DNA from: Streptomyces hokutonensis
GTDB lineage: Bacteria > Actinomycetota > Actinomycetes > Streptomycetales > Streptomycetaceae
Direction of reading: 5' to 3'
DNA: 64,000 bases
Assembly: GCF_000376565.1 (NCBI RefSeq)
Contig: NZ_BARG01000062.1
Location: 62,001-126,000, forward strand
In this document: piece by piece, positions 9,966 through 18,463 of the stretch
How positions within the stretch are numbered: position 1 is the stretch's first letter
Layout of the letters: every line of letters starts with the position of its first letter
Program-made: the position numbers and the translations under genes
Notes under the pieces: generated by a model
The model's input: only the letters and a program-made list of their open reading frames with translations
Databases searched by the model: none
Told to the model about the DNA's origin: nothing

Positions 9966-12268
9966 ACGCCGTCCTGGAGGTCCGCGACCTGACGGTCGCC
10001 GTCGGCGCGGGGCGACGCCCACCGGTACCAGTGGTGCGAGGCGTCGACTTGACCCTCCGTCGCGGTGAAGTACTGGGCCTGGTGGGCGAGTCGGGGACCG
10101 GCAAGACGTTGACCGCACTGTCCCTGATGGGTCTCGCGCCGCCGAACGCGACGGTGGGCGGATCGGTACGGCTGCTCGGAGACGAGCTGCTCGGGCTCCC
10201 GGAGCGGGAGTTGGCGCGATTGCGCGGGCGCCGGATCGCCATGGTCTTCCAGGACCCGCTGCACGCCTTCACCCCGGTGCGGCGGGTCGGCGACCAGCTC
10301 GCGGAGGCGGTACGCATCCACCAACGGCCGCGCCCGCACCGGGAGTCGGCGCTGCGGCGGGCGGTGGAGCTGCTGGACTTCGTGGGGGTGCCGGAGCCGT
10401 CAAGGGCCGCGCGGGCCTACCCGCACCAGTTGTCCGGGGGCATGCTGCAACGGGCGATGATCGCGATGGCGATGGCCAACGGCCCCGATGTCCTGGTCGC
10501 GGACGAACCCACCAGCGCGCTCGACGTCACCGTGCAGGCCCAGGTCCTGGACGCCCTGGCCGACGCCCGCCGCGAGACCGGCGCGGCCCTGCTGCTCGTC
10601 ACGCACGACCTCGGCGTCATCGCGGGCACGGCGGACCGGGTCGCCGTGCTGTACGCGGGCCGGGTGGTGGAGTCCGGCCCGGTCGAAACGGTACTCACCC
10701 GCCCCCGCATGCCGTACACGGTCGGCCTTGTCGGCTCGGTCCCCCGGGCCGACGCCCGCGTCCCCCTCACCCCGATACCCGGGACGGCCCCGGCACCGGG
10801 AGCAGCGGGCCCCGGCTGCGCCTTCGCACCGCGCTGTCCGCTGGCCCAGCCGGAGTGCGAGACCTCCACCATCCCCCTCCTGGGCGTGGACAGCCCGTCC
10901 CGGGCAGGCCTCGCCGGACCCGCCACGCACGAGGCGGCGTGCCGGCGGATCCCGCTGGTGATCCATCGGGGGGCTACGGGACTTTTTCCGCCGGGTGGGG
11001 CATCGGAGGTCGCCGGGTCGGGAGGGGCAGCGGAGGTCGTCAGCGGGAAGCACGCCGGACCCGGCGGAGCCCGCGGCGCGGGGCCCTACCTGAGCGGGCA
11101 ACCCGCGTTACCGGGCAAAGGACCGGCCGTCCACACCACACCGGGTGGGAGACATGCCCTCCCGACTGCCCCACAGCCGGCCGCGTTTCCCCTGTCCCGC
11201 CCCGGCCCAGTCACCCCCGAAGTCGTGCTCCGCGTCTCCGGCCTCGCCAAGACGTACGTGCCCGTCAGCGGTCGCCGCCGCCGTGAGCGGGCGGTGCGGG
11301 CGGTCGAGGAGGTCGATCTGGAGGTGTGCCGCGGGGAGACCCTCGCGCTGGTGGGTGAGTCCGGGGCCGGGAAGTCGACGGCCCTGATGGAGATCGTGTC
11401 GCTCACCGCCCCGGAGGCGGGCACCGTCGAGATCCTCGGTCAGGATGTCGCACGGCTGACCCGGCGTACCGCCCGACTCCTGCGCGGTGCCGTGCAGATC
11501 GTGCCGCAGGATCCCCTGTCGAGTCTGGATCCGCGGATGCCGGTGGGTGACATCGTCGCGGAGCCGTTGTACGCGCACCGGGTGCCACGGGACGTCGTAG
11601 CGGCGCGGGTTCCGCGGTTGCTCGGTCAGGTGGGGCTGGATCCGGGGGACGCGGAGCGCTATCCGCATCAGTTCTCCGGGGGGCAGCGGCAGCGGGTCGC
11701 GATCGCGCGCGCCCTGGCCGTCGAGCCCGCACTGTTGCTGCTCGACGAGCCGGTGTCCGCGCTGGACGTGTCCGTGCAGGCCCAGATCCTGGAACTGCTG
11801 CTGCGGCTGAAGCGGGAGTTGGGGCCGGCGTATCTGCTGGTGTCGCACGATCTGGCGGTGGTCCGGCAGATCGCCGACCGGGTGTGTGTGATGTATGCGG
11901 GGCGGGTCGTGGAGACGGGGCCCGTCGCCGAGGTGTTCGACGGGCCCCGTCATCCCTACGCGCGGGCGCTGCTGTCGGCCGTCCCGCTGCTCGACCCGGT
12001 CGCCGAGCGCGCCCGGCGCCGGATCGTGCTGCCCGGCGAACCCCCGGCCGGGGCACCGCTGGTCGCGGGGTGCCGTTTCCGGTCCCGGTGTCCCGTGGCC
12101 GCGGCCCTCCCGGTCGCGCGGCGGATGCGGTGCGAGACCGAGATCCCGCGGCCGTCGCAGGTCACTCCGGCCGGCGACCACACGGTGGCGTGCCACTTCC
12201 CGCACCGGGGACTGCCCTGGGAGCAGACACGGTCGGACCGGGGGACGACCGGCCGGCCCTGGAGCTGA
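9962..12268 (+). CDS. Fused double-ATPase subunit of oligopeptide ABC transporter (DppD-DppF fusion)
   Basis: 768 residues from the GTG at 9962, coupled to the permease stop. Two complete nucleotide-binding domains are present. The first has Walker A GESGTGKT at 42-49, signature LSGGMLQRA near 157 and Walker B VLVADEPTSALD near 180. The second has Walker A GESGAGKST near 464, signature FSGGQRQRV near 570 and Walker B LLLLDEPVSALD. Each domain ends with the oligopeptide-type Cys motif (GCAFAPRCPLAQPEC and CRFRSRCPVA), which may bind an iron-sulfur cluster as in DppD/OppD. A Gly/Ala/Pro-rich linker of about 90 residues (roughly 345-430) joins the halves. It energises import through the two permeases. 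Confidence 0.92.
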   Translation: MNAVLEVRDLTVAVGAGRRPPVPVVRGVDLTLRRGEVLGLVGESGTGKTLTALSLMGLAPPNATVGGSVRLLGDELLGLPERELARLRGRRIAMVFQDPLHAFTPVRRVGDQLAEAVRIHQRPRPHRESALRRAVELLDFVGVPEPSRAARAYPHQLSGGMLQRAMIAMAMANGPDVLVADEPTSALDVTVQAQVLDALADARRETGAALLLVTHDLGVIAGTADRVAVLYAGRVVESGPVETVLTRPRMPYTVGLVGSVPRADARVPLTPIPGTAPAPGAAGPGCAFAPRCPLAQPECETSTIPLLGVDSPSRAGLAGPATHEAACRRIPLVIHRGATGLFPPGGASEVAGSGGAAEVVSGKHAGPGGARGAGPYLSGQPALPGKGPAVHTTPGGRHALPTAPQPAAFPLSRPGPVTPEVVLRVSGLAKTYVPVSGRRRRERAVRAVEEVDLEVCRGETLALVGESGAGKSTALMEIVSLTAPEAGTVEILGQDVARLTRRTARLLRGAVQIVPQDPLSSLDPRMPVGDIVAEPLYAHRVPRDVVAARVPRLLGQVGLDPGDAERYPHQFSGGQRQRVAIARALAVEPALLLLDEPVSALDVSVQAQILELLLRLKRELGPAYLLVSHDLAVVRQIADRVCVMYAGRVVETGPVAEVFDGPRHPYARALLSAVPLLDPVAERARRRIVLPGEPPAGAPLVAGCRFRSRCPVAAALPVARRMRCETEIPRPSQVTPAGDHTVACHFPHRGLPWEQTRSDRGTTGRPWS

Positions 12269-12272
12269 CCGC

Positions 12273-12291
12273 CGGACCGTCCTCCGGTCCG
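12273..12291 (+). terminator. Short hairpin terminator after the transporter operon
   Basis: Inverted repeat CGGACCG-TCCTC-CGGTCCG a few bases after the stop of the double-ATPase gene. The 7-bp stem is shorter than others in the window, so termination is likely but not certain. Confidence 0.5.
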
Positions 12292-12325
12292 CTGAGCCTC
12301 GTGTGCCGTTGTCCGTACGGCCGCC

Positions 12326-12478
12326 TCAGCAGCAGGCTCCGCTCGCACCGCTCGACTGGGCGATGCCCTCGCGCAGTGGGTGCGTGGTGGCACCCGAACC
12401 GTTCAACCAGAGTCCGCTCGTCACAAGCCCACCGACGAAGACGACGATTGCTATGAGCGTGAATACTTTGATGCTCAT
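12326..12478 (-). CDS. Small membrane-anchored or secreted peptide ending in Cys-Cys; candidate signalling peptide precursor
   Basis: A 50-codon frame, ATG at 12478-12476 and TGA at 12328-12326, preceded by the near-perfect ribosome site GGAGAGGAG (12485-12493) six bases upstream. The product begins MSIK, continues with a hydrophobic stretch (FTLIAIVVFVGGLVTSGLWL) and then a polar, Gly/Ser/Ala-rich tail whose last residues are AQSSGASGACC. This is the shape of an N-in/C-out single-pass peptide or of an exported pheromone precursor whose C-terminal end is released. It is divergent from an XRE-TPR regulator (12756-14111) across an AT-rich spacer with several palindromes. No family is recognised. 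It could also be a small membrane protein unrelated to signalling, but the ribosome site and position make a real gene likely. Confidence 0.7.
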   Translation of the reverse strand: MSIKVFTLIAIVVFVGGLVTSGLWLNGSGATTHPLREGIAQSSGASGACC

Positions 12479-12755
12479 GAAAATCTCCTCTCCGAGCATT
12501 TACGGATGACGCGTTGACAAGACGAGTCAACAAGAACTTACTCAATGAGTCAAGTATTAATCTTGCAAAAGACGATCTCGAAAAGCGGAATGCCCACACC
12601 CAAATGAAGAATGAATTAACGTCAATTCAGAAAATGCCAGTCCAGGCCACTTCGCGCCAGCGAATCGATCAAGCAGACTCCATTGGATCGCGGGCGACTT
12701 ACTGGTAACGTTGATCTGTCATCCCGGTGGTCAAAGCCACCTCCTAGGAGCCCAC
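12479..12755. promoter_or_regulatory. AT-rich divergent regulatory region with palindromes
   Basis: A 277-bp spacer between the small peptide gene and the XRE-TPR regulator, strikingly poorer in G+C than everything around it. Visible elements are GTTGAC-7-GTCAAC (12513-12531), ACTCAATGAGT (12540-12550) and TGAATT-6-AATTCA (12612-12629). On the minus strand the motif TTGACTC occurs twice, about two helical turns apart. A possible plus-strand promoter is TTGGAT (12683-12688), 17 bp, TAACGT (12706-12711). TAGGAG at 12745-12750 is the ribosome site of the regulator gene. The palindromes are candidate operators for the XRE protein. Confidence 0.5.
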
Positions 12756-14111
12756 ATGGACCCTCTCGAAAACACGACGACCACAGGGCTGGGCGACCGC
12801 ATCCGGCTGCTGCGCGGCAAACGTGGCCTCAAGCAGCAGGACCTGGCGTCCAGCGAGATTTCGGCGAGCTACATCTCCTTGATCGAATCCGGCAAGCGCG
12901 CACCGTCGGACGCGGTGCTCGCAGCCCTCGCGGAGCGCCTCGGCTGCTCCGCCGAGTACCTGCGCAGCGGACGGGACGACCACGAGCTGGAAGAGGCGCG
13001 CCTGCGGCTGGCCTTCGGCGAGATGGCCCTGCGCAACGGGAGCAACGGCGAGGCGCTGCAGACCCTCAGTGAGCTGCTGACGAAGCCCAATCTCCTGGAC
13101 GTCCCGATGACCCGGCGGGCGCGCATGGGGCAGGCCTCCGCGCTGGAGAAGCTCGACCGGACCGAGGCCGCCATCGCGGTCCTGGAGGAGCTGCAGCGGG
13201 ACCCCGACCTGGCGCCGGGATCGGCCGAGTGGTGCCAGATCGCGGTGGCCCTGTGCCGCTGCTATCGCAACGCCGGCGACATCACGCTCAGCATCGAGAT
13301 CGGCGAGCGCGCGATGGCCCGGCTGGACGCCCTGGGACTGGACGTGACGGTCGACCACGTCCAGCTCGGCGCCACGCTCATGGGCTCGTTCCACATGCGC
13401 GGCGACCTCATCCACGCTCAGCTGATGGGCGGCAAGCTCCTGGACGCCGCCGAGAAGCAGGGCGCCCGGGCCGCGCGCGGCGCCGTCTACTGGAACGCCG
13501 GCCTGGTGGCCCGCTCGCGCGGCCAGCTCAACGAGGCCCTGGCCCTGGTGGAGCGGGCGCTCGCGCTGATGTCGGAGGACGACAACCTGCGCCATCTCGC
13601 GATGCTCAAGATGAACTACGGCTCCCTGCTGCTCCAGGTCGACGAGCCCGAACCGGCGCGCGGCAAGCAGCTGTTGGAGGAGGCGCAGCAGCTCCTGGCG
13701 GAGGTGGGCAACGCGCCGGAGCTCGCCCAGTGCGAGATCGGTCTCGCCGACGCGGACGCGATGCTCGGGCAGTGGGACGAGGCCGCGGCGCACGCCGAGC
13801 GGGCCCTGGGGCTGACCGGCACCGAGTCCCGCATCCAGGCCGTCGGCGCGCGCGGCACGCTCGCCGAGATCCAGCTGATGCGCGGCAACCACGAGCAGGC
13901 CGCGCAGTATCTCCAGGCTGCCACCCGGCAGCTGCGCCAGTTCCGCCCGTCCCACCAGGTGGCCCTCAACTGGCGTTACCTGGGCGACCTGTGGAAGCGC
14001 CAGGGCAACACCGCCGAGGCGCTCAAGGCGTACGACCGGGCGCTGTCGGCCGCCGGTATGGCACCGCACCGCGACCCCGGCCAGATCCTCTCCGAACAGC
14101 ACCACGCCTGA
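12756..14111 (+). CDS. XRE-family transcriptional regulator with C-terminal TPR domain (RRNPP-like architecture)
   Basis: 451 residues from the ATG at 12756, which has TAGGAG six bases upstream; a TTG 45 bases earlier is in frame but has no site. Residues about 12-68 form a Cro/C1 helix-turn-helix (DRIRLLRGKRGLKQQDLASS, then SASYISLIESGKRAPS). The rest is helical, with repeated A/L/Y-spaced tetratricopeptide units (EALALVERALALM, EAAAHAERALGL, QAAQYLQAATRQL, EALKAYDRAL). HTH plus TPR is the layout of peptide-responsive regulators such as PlcR, Rgg and PrgX, but many actinobacterial XRE-TPR proteins have no known ligand. The divergent 50-residue peptide gene is the obvious candidate for target and ligand source. 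Confidence 0.85.
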   Translation: MDPLENTTTTGLGDRIRLLRGKRGLKQQDLASSEISASYISLIESGKRAPSDAVLAALAERLGCSAEYLRSGRDDHELEEARLRLAFGEMALRNGSNGEALQTLSELLTKPNLLDVPMTRRARMGQASALEKLDRTEAAIAVLEELQRDPDLAPGSAEWCQIAVALCRCYRNAGDITLSIEIGERAMARLDALGLDVTVDHVQLGATLMGSFHMRGDLIHAQLMGGKLLDAAEKQGARAARGAVYWNAGLVARSRGQLNEALALVERALALMSEDDNLRHLAMLKMNYGSLLLQVDEPEPARGKQLLEEAQQLLAEVGNAPELAQCEIGLADADAMLGQWDEAAAHAERALGLTGTESRIQAVGARGTLAEIQLMRGNHEQAAQYLQAATRQLRQFRPSHQVALNWRYLGDLWKRQGNTAEALKAYDRALSAAGMAPHRDPGQILSEQHHA

Positions 14112-14428
14112 ACTGCCCGCCGTAATCCCGAATCCGGTACGGACCTTGCACCCTCACCCCCGGTAAAGGCCCGGACCTTTCGTCATGAAGCGGTCCGGCG
14201 GGGCAGGCGCCCCGGTTCCGTTTCCGGCCGGATTCCGGCCCTCCGAACCCCCCGCCTGGCAGAGTGCCCGGGGCGGGGGGTTCGTCGTGTCTCCGCTCGA
14301 CGGGCCGCGAGGGCGGGAAATCCGCCGGTGAATTCCGCCCGGTCTCCCGCCACCGGGAATTCCCGCCGGAATTCCCTTGCAGAGCACGGGAGTTCATATT
14401 CCGGCGTGGGCGGTGAATTCGGTGGAGT
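14112..14428. other. Intergenic region between convergent regulator and maltokinase genes
   Basis: 317 bp without a convincing gene. It contains one strong terminator hairpin (14244-14284). The second half has repeated GGAATTC-type words (GGGAATTCCCGCCGGAATTCCC near 14350-14375) of unknown meaning. Confidence 0.5.
14244..14284. terminator. Bidirectional hairpin terminator
   Basis: Perfect 13-bp stem, CGAACCCCCCGCC at 14244-14256 pairing with GGCGGGGGGTTCG at 14272-14284, with a 15-base loop. It serves the convergent XRE-TPR gene and the glgE-mak operon. Confidence 0.8.
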
Positions 14429-15853
14429 TCAGCGGGAGGTGTTCGCCAGCCGGTGCACGGCGGCGAGCGGGATCTTCAACCGGTCGGGGCGGAGACGGGA
14501 CTCGTATACGGCCTCGTACACGGCCTTGTCCGCCTCGAAGGCGCGCAGGGCCACCGGCTGGCAGCGTGGGTCCTCCCGCCCGGCGGAGGCGTAGCCCTCG
14601 ATGAACGCCCGCCGGTTGCGCACCGCCCACGCGTAGGCGCGCCGGCGTCGGCGCAGTCGCCGCGCGGGCGAGCCGCCCTCCCCCGCGTCTCCGGACTCGC
14701 GGTCGGCCAGGCCGGTGCGGGCCGCGTAGTCGAATGAACGGAGCATGCCCGCGATGTCGCGCAACACCGGCTGCGGGCGGGCGCGTTCGGCGGCGGGCCG
14801 GGCCGGTTCGCCCTCGAAGTCGACGATCCGCCAGCCGTCCGCCGCGCGCAGCGCCTGGCCCAGGTGCAGATCCCCGTGGGTGCGCTGGGCGAAGACGGGG
14901 CTGCCGCGCCCGGCGACCCGGGCGTAGTCGTCGAAGAGGGCGCCGAGCCGGGTGGTGTAGCGGGCGAGGGCCGGGACCTCCTCGGCAGCCTCCTTGAGCC
15001 GCATGTTCATGCGGGCCGCCTCCTCGGCCACGTCCTGCGCCGTGAGCCGGCTGCGGCCGAACGCCTTGCCCAGCGCGCCGTGCACGTCCGCGACGGCGCG
15101 GCCCAGGCCGTGCGCGTGCGCGGTGAAACCGCCGGTGGCCGGGGCGGTGCGGCCCGCGCCGTCCATGCAGTCGCCCGCCTGTCGCACCGCCTCCTCCCAG
15201 CCGTCGCGGGCGTCGGGCAGGAACTCCTCGATCAGGCCGAGCACCAGGCCCTCGGCGCCGGGGGCGTCGCTGTGCAGCGCGCCGTAGAGGTGGGGGGTGC
15301 GGGCGCAGTGCTGCCGGGTGAGGGCGTGCAGGGCCTCGACCTCGGTGTGCGGGCCCGGTTCGGGGCGGCGGAAGATCTTGAGGAGGATCCGGCCGCCGTA
15401 CGCCACGGCCGTGTTGCTCATCTCGCCCTCGAGCGGATGGGGCACCAGGCCGACGGGCAACGGATAGCGGCCGGTGCGTTCCAGGCGCAGGCCCGGGTCG
15501 GTGCCGGGGCCCGCGAGGGTGCGCAGCAGCAGTCCGAGCAGGGCGCCGTCGGCGAGGGCGTCGTAGACCTGCCAGCCCTGGAAGGGGCCGGTGGGGACGG
15601 TGGCGACGGCGGCCGGTTCGAGGCGGGTGGGGAGGTGGGGGCGCAGGCCGAGCAGGAGTTGGTAGTCGAGGACGGACCCGTCCTCGCGCCGGGCCGAGAC
15701 CACGGCGTGCAGCAGCAGGGGCGGTTCGGTGCCGAGCACGGTGGCGGCTCTGGCTTCGAGCCGGGCTCCTCCGTAGCGGGCGTCGAACCATCGGCGGCCC
15801 TCCAGCCATGGTGCGAGGGCCGGCAGCAGGGGTTCGAGGATGCCGTCGCTCAT
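14429..15853 (-). CDS. mak: Maltokinase (Mak/Pep2)
   Basis: 474 residues. Maltokinase phosphorylates maltose at C1 with ATP to give maltose 1-phosphate, the donor used by GlgE. The N-terminal cap (LEPLLPALAPWLEGRRWFDAR) is typical of actinobacterial Pep2. The kinase core is of the aminoglycoside-phosphotransferase fold: a Lys-bearing strand ILLKIFRRPEPG near 160, catalytic loop HGDLHLGQ near 324, and metal-binding IVDFEGEPARP near 346, which is diagnostic of maltokinases. The ATG overlaps the glgE stop by four bases (ATGA), so the two are translationally coupled. No treS or glgB is seen in the window, so the maltose source must be encoded elsewhere. Confidence 0.93.
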   Translation of the reverse strand: MSDGILEPLLPALAPWLEGRRWFDARYGGARLEARAATVLGTEPPLLLHAVVSARREDGSVLDYQLLLGLRPHLPTRLEPAAVATVPTGPFQGWQVYDALADGALLGLLLRTLAGPGTDPGLRLERTGRYPLPVGLVPHPLEGEMSNTAVAYGGRILLKIFRRPEPGPHTEVEALHALTRQHCARTPHLYGALHSDAPGAEGLVLGLIEEFLPDARDGWEEAVRQAGDCMDGAGRTAPATGGFTAHAHGLGRAVADVHGALGKAFGRSRLTAQDVAEEAARMNMRLKEAAEEVPALARYTTRLGALFDDYARVAGRGSPVFAQRTHGDLHLGQALRAADGWRIVDFEGEPARPAAERARPQPVLRDIAGMLRSFDYAARTGLADRESGDAGEGGSPARRLRRRRRAYAWAVRNRRAFIEGYASAGREDPRCQPVALRAFEADKAVYEAVYESRLRPDRLKIPLAAVHRLANTSR

Positions 15854-17838
15854 GTTCCCTCCGCGGGTGTGAGCACGTGCGCGACCTGGTGGGCCGGATC
15901 GAGGCGTACGTAGGTGGACTCGCCCCAGGCGTAGGTCTCCCCGGTGAGCTCGTCGCGCAGCTTGAGGGTGCCGTCGGCGGGCAGGCCGAGGACGGCCGGG
16001 TCGCAGGTGACGGTGGCCTCGTGGGTGCGGTGCGGGTCGAGGTTGACGATCACGAGCACCAAGTCGGTTGCGCCGTCCGGCAGTTCGACGTGTTTGGTGT
16101 AGGCGAGGATCTGGTCGTTGTCCGTGTCCTGGAGGCGCAGGTTGCGCAACTCCTGGAGGGCGGGGTGGAGTCGGCGGAGCCGGTTGAGCAGGGTGATCAG
16201 CGGGGTGATGGTGCGACCCTCGGACTCGGCCAATGCCCAGTCACGGGGCCGGAGTTGGTACTTCTCCGAGGCGAGGTAGTCCTCGGTGCCCTCGGCCAGC
16301 GGGGTGTTCTCGCAGAGTTCGTAGCCGGCGTAGACGCCCCAGCTCGGCGCGGCGGTCGCGGCCAGCACGGCCCGGACCTCGAAGGCGGGCCTGCCGCCGT
16401 GCTGGAGGTAGGCGTGCAGGATGTCGGGGGTGTTCACGAAGAGGTTCGGGCGGAGGAAGTCGGCGCTGTCCTGGGCGAGTTCGGGCAGGTAGGCGGTCAG
16501 TTCGGCCTTGGTGTTCTTCCAGGTGAAGTAGGTGTACGACTGCTGGAAGCCGGCCTGTGCCAGTGCGTGCACCATGGCCCGGCGGGTGAACGCCTCGGCG
16601 AGGAACAGCACATCGGGGTCGGTGGCGTCGACCTCGGCGATCAGCCACTCCCAGAACTGCACCGGTTTGGTGTGCGGGTTGTCCACGCGGAAGATGCGCA
16701 CCCCGAGGTCCATCCAGTGCCGCACGATCCGCAGCGCCTCGGCGTACAGGCCCTCGGGGTCGCCGTCGAAGTCGAGCTGGTGGATGTCCTCGTACGTCTT
16801 GGGCGGGTTCTCGGCGTAGGCGATGGAGCCGTCGGCGCGGTGGTGGAACCACTCGGGGTGCTCGGTGAGCCAGGGGTGGTCCGGGGAGCACTGGAGGGCG
16901 AGGTCCAGGGCGACTTCGAGGCCCAACTCCCGTGCGGTGGCGACGAAGTGGCGGAAGTCGTCCTCGGTGCCGAGGTCGGGGTGGATCGCGTCGTGGCCGC
17001 CGTGCCGGGAGCCGATGGCCCAGGGCGAGCCGACGTCGTCGGGGCCTGCGTGGAGCGTGTTGTCGGCGCCCTTGCGGTGGGTGGTGCCGATGGGGTGGAC
17101 GGGCGGGAGGTAGACGACGTCGAAGCCCATCGCGGCGACGGCGGGCAGCCGCTCGGCGGCCGTCCGCAGGGTGCCGCCGGTCGGGCGGCTGCCCGCTTGG
17201 ACCACCGCTCCCTCCGAGCGGGGGAACAGTTCGTACCAGGAGCCGACCAGGGCGCGCCGCCGTTCGACGCGCAGCGGCAGGGGCCGGGAGGCGGTGACGA
17301 GGTCACGCAGCGCGTAGCGCCCCAGGGCGGCCGTCACCCGGGGGGTGGTGACGGCGGACAGCCGGGCCGGAGGGGAGCCCAGGGTGTCGCGGAGCGCGGC
17401 CACGGCCGCGGAGACCGCCTCCCGGCGGTCCGATGCGGTGATGCCGAGTGCCGCCCGTTCGTGCAGCAACGCGCCCTCGGTCAGGGTGAGTTCGGTGTCG
17501 ACGTCCGCCTCGATCTTCAGCGCGGCGTCGTGCCGCCAGCTCTCCAGCGGGTCGGCCCAGGCCTCGACACGGAAGGTCCACAGGCCCTCCGTGTCGGGGA
17601 CGACGGTCGCCCGCCAGCGGTCGGCGTCCTCGTCGACGAGGGTCATCGGGACCCGGTGGGCCGGGCGCCCGGCGGGGTCGTGCAGGACGACGTCCGCGGC
17701 GACGGCGCCGTGGCCCTCGCGGAAGACGGTGGCCGTGATGTCGAGGTGTTCGCCGGTCACGGCCTTGGCGGGCAGCTCCCCGTCCCGCACCCGTGGTCGG
17801 ACGTCGAGGACGGGGATGCGCCCGGTCACCGGTGTCAT
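15850..17838 (-). CDS. glgE: Alpha-1,4-glucan:maltose-1-phosphate maltosyltransferase (GlgE, GH13_3)
   Basis: 662 residues from the ATG at 17838, preceded by GGAGGAG; an upstream in-frame extension inside the PfpI gene is not real. GlgE transfers maltosyl units from maltose 1-phosphate to the ends of linear alpha-glucan. The N-terminal domain opens with GRIPVLDVRPRV, characteristic of GlgE. The GH13 barrel carries VYLPPVHPIGTTHRKGADN, the nucleophile Asp in IFRVDNPHTKPVQFWEW near residue 385, and the acid Glu in FLAEAFTRR near 411. NPHTKP is the GlgE-specific donor-site motif. It is the fourth gene of an apparent five-gene operon whose upstream members are two PfpI-like proteins and a TPP enzyme, an unusual partnership. 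Confidence 0.95.
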   Translation of the reverse strand: MTPVTGRIPVLDVRPRVRDGELPAKAVTGEHLDITATVFREGHGAVAADVVLHDPAGRPAHRVPMTLVDEDADRWRATVVPDTEGLWTFRVEAWADPLESWRHDAALKIEADVDTELTLTEGALLHERAALGITASDRREAVSAAVAALRDTLGSPPARLSAVTTPRVTAALGRYALRDLVTASRPLPLRVERRRALVGSWYELFPRSEGAVVQAGSRPTGGTLRTAAERLPAVAAMGFDVVYLPPVHPIGTTHRKGADNTLHAGPDDVGSPWAIGSRHGGHDAIHPDLGTEDDFRHFVATARELGLEVALDLALQCSPDHPWLTEHPEWFHHRADGSIAYAENPPKTYEDIHQLDFDGDPEGLYAEALRIVRHWMDLGVRIFRVDNPHTKPVQFWEWLIAEVDATDPDVLFLAEAFTRRAMVHALAQAGFQQSYTYFTWKNTKAELTAYLPELAQDSADFLRPNLFVNTPDILHAYLQHGGRPAFEVRAVLAATAAPSWGVYAGYELCENTPLAEGTEDYLASEKYQLRPRDWALAESEGRTITPLITLLNRLRRLHPALQELRNLRLQDTDNDQILAYTKHVELPDGATDLVLVIVNLDPHRTHEATVTCDPAVLGLPADGTLKLRDELTGETYAWGESTYVRLDPAHQVAHVLTPAEGT

Positions 17839-17864
17839 GGTCGACTCCTCCCGGTCGGATCCCG

Positions 17865-18458
17865 TCAGCGGAGCCCGGTCGGGGCCGGCGTACGGGATGC
17901 GAGCAGGTCGATGATGGTCCGTGCGAAGAGGTGGCAGTGGTTGCCGGTGCGGCCGGTGACCAGGTCGTCGTGGATGACGACGTCCTGGTCGACGTACTCG
18001 CCGCCCATGTTGCGCAGGTCGCCCAGCAGGTTGTTGTGGACCACCGCGCGCCGGCCGTGCATCAGGCCCTGCACGGGTGCGGCGAGCCACATGCCGTGGC
18101 AGATGATGCCCTTGACGATCGCCGGGTCGGCGAACGCGCGGCGCAGGAACTGGGAGGCGGGCGGCAGGAGTTGGGGGTCCTCGGTGTAGCGCAGCCGGTC
18201 GGCGACCATCCCGGAGGGGACGATCACCGCCGAGTACTCCTTCAGCGCGAACTCGTCGAGGTCCTCGAAGGACTCGTTGACCTCGAAGGGCATACGGTGC
18301 TCGTGCCCCTGGAAGGTCATCTCCTCGTTGCCCCACAGGCGGGACAGGAAGTGGACTTCGGCTCCCTCCTCGGGGAAGCGGTAGCGGTAGTAGAGGATCT
18401 CGGGCTCGTAGAAGTCGCTCTCCATCAGGACGGCGATCTTGTGACCGGACAGTCGCAC
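17865..18458 (-). CDS. DJ-1/PfpI family protein
   Basis: 197 residues from a GTG at 18458 with GGGGAAGGGG upstream; it starts seven bases after the stop of the TPP-enzyme gene and ends 26 bases before glgE. The Rossmann-like core starts HKIAVLMESDFYEPEILYYRYRF. The nucleophile elbow reads GIICHGMWLA, with the reactive Cys near 119. DJ-1/PfpI members include glyoxalase III/deglycases, proteases, isocyanide hydratases and regulators, so the exact reaction is open. Repair or detoxification of reactive sugar carbonyls would fit an operon with maltose-1-phosphate metabolism, but this is inference. Confidence 0.82.
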   Translation of the reverse strand: MRLSGHKIAVLMESDFYEPEILYYRYRFPEEGAEVHFLSRLWGNEEMTFQGHEHRMPFEVNESFEDLDEFALKEYSAVIVPSGMVADRLRYTEDPQLLPPASQFLRRAFADPAIVKGIICHGMWLAAPVQGLMHGRRAVVHNNLLGDLRNMGGEYVDQDVVIHDDLVTGRTGNHCHLFARTIIDLLASRTPAPTGLR

Positions 18459-18463
18459 GGCGG

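Noticed and set aside
12162..12599. 145-codon minus-strand frame covering the small peptide gene
   Set aside because: It is out of frame with the 50-codon gene, starts inside the AT-rich spacer without a ribosome site and has basic low-complexity composition.
12514..12708. 64-codon plus-strand frame in the AT-rich spacer, beginning with TTG
   Set aside because: It has no ribosome site and lies across the palindromes and putative promoters; it arises from the low stop density of one frame.
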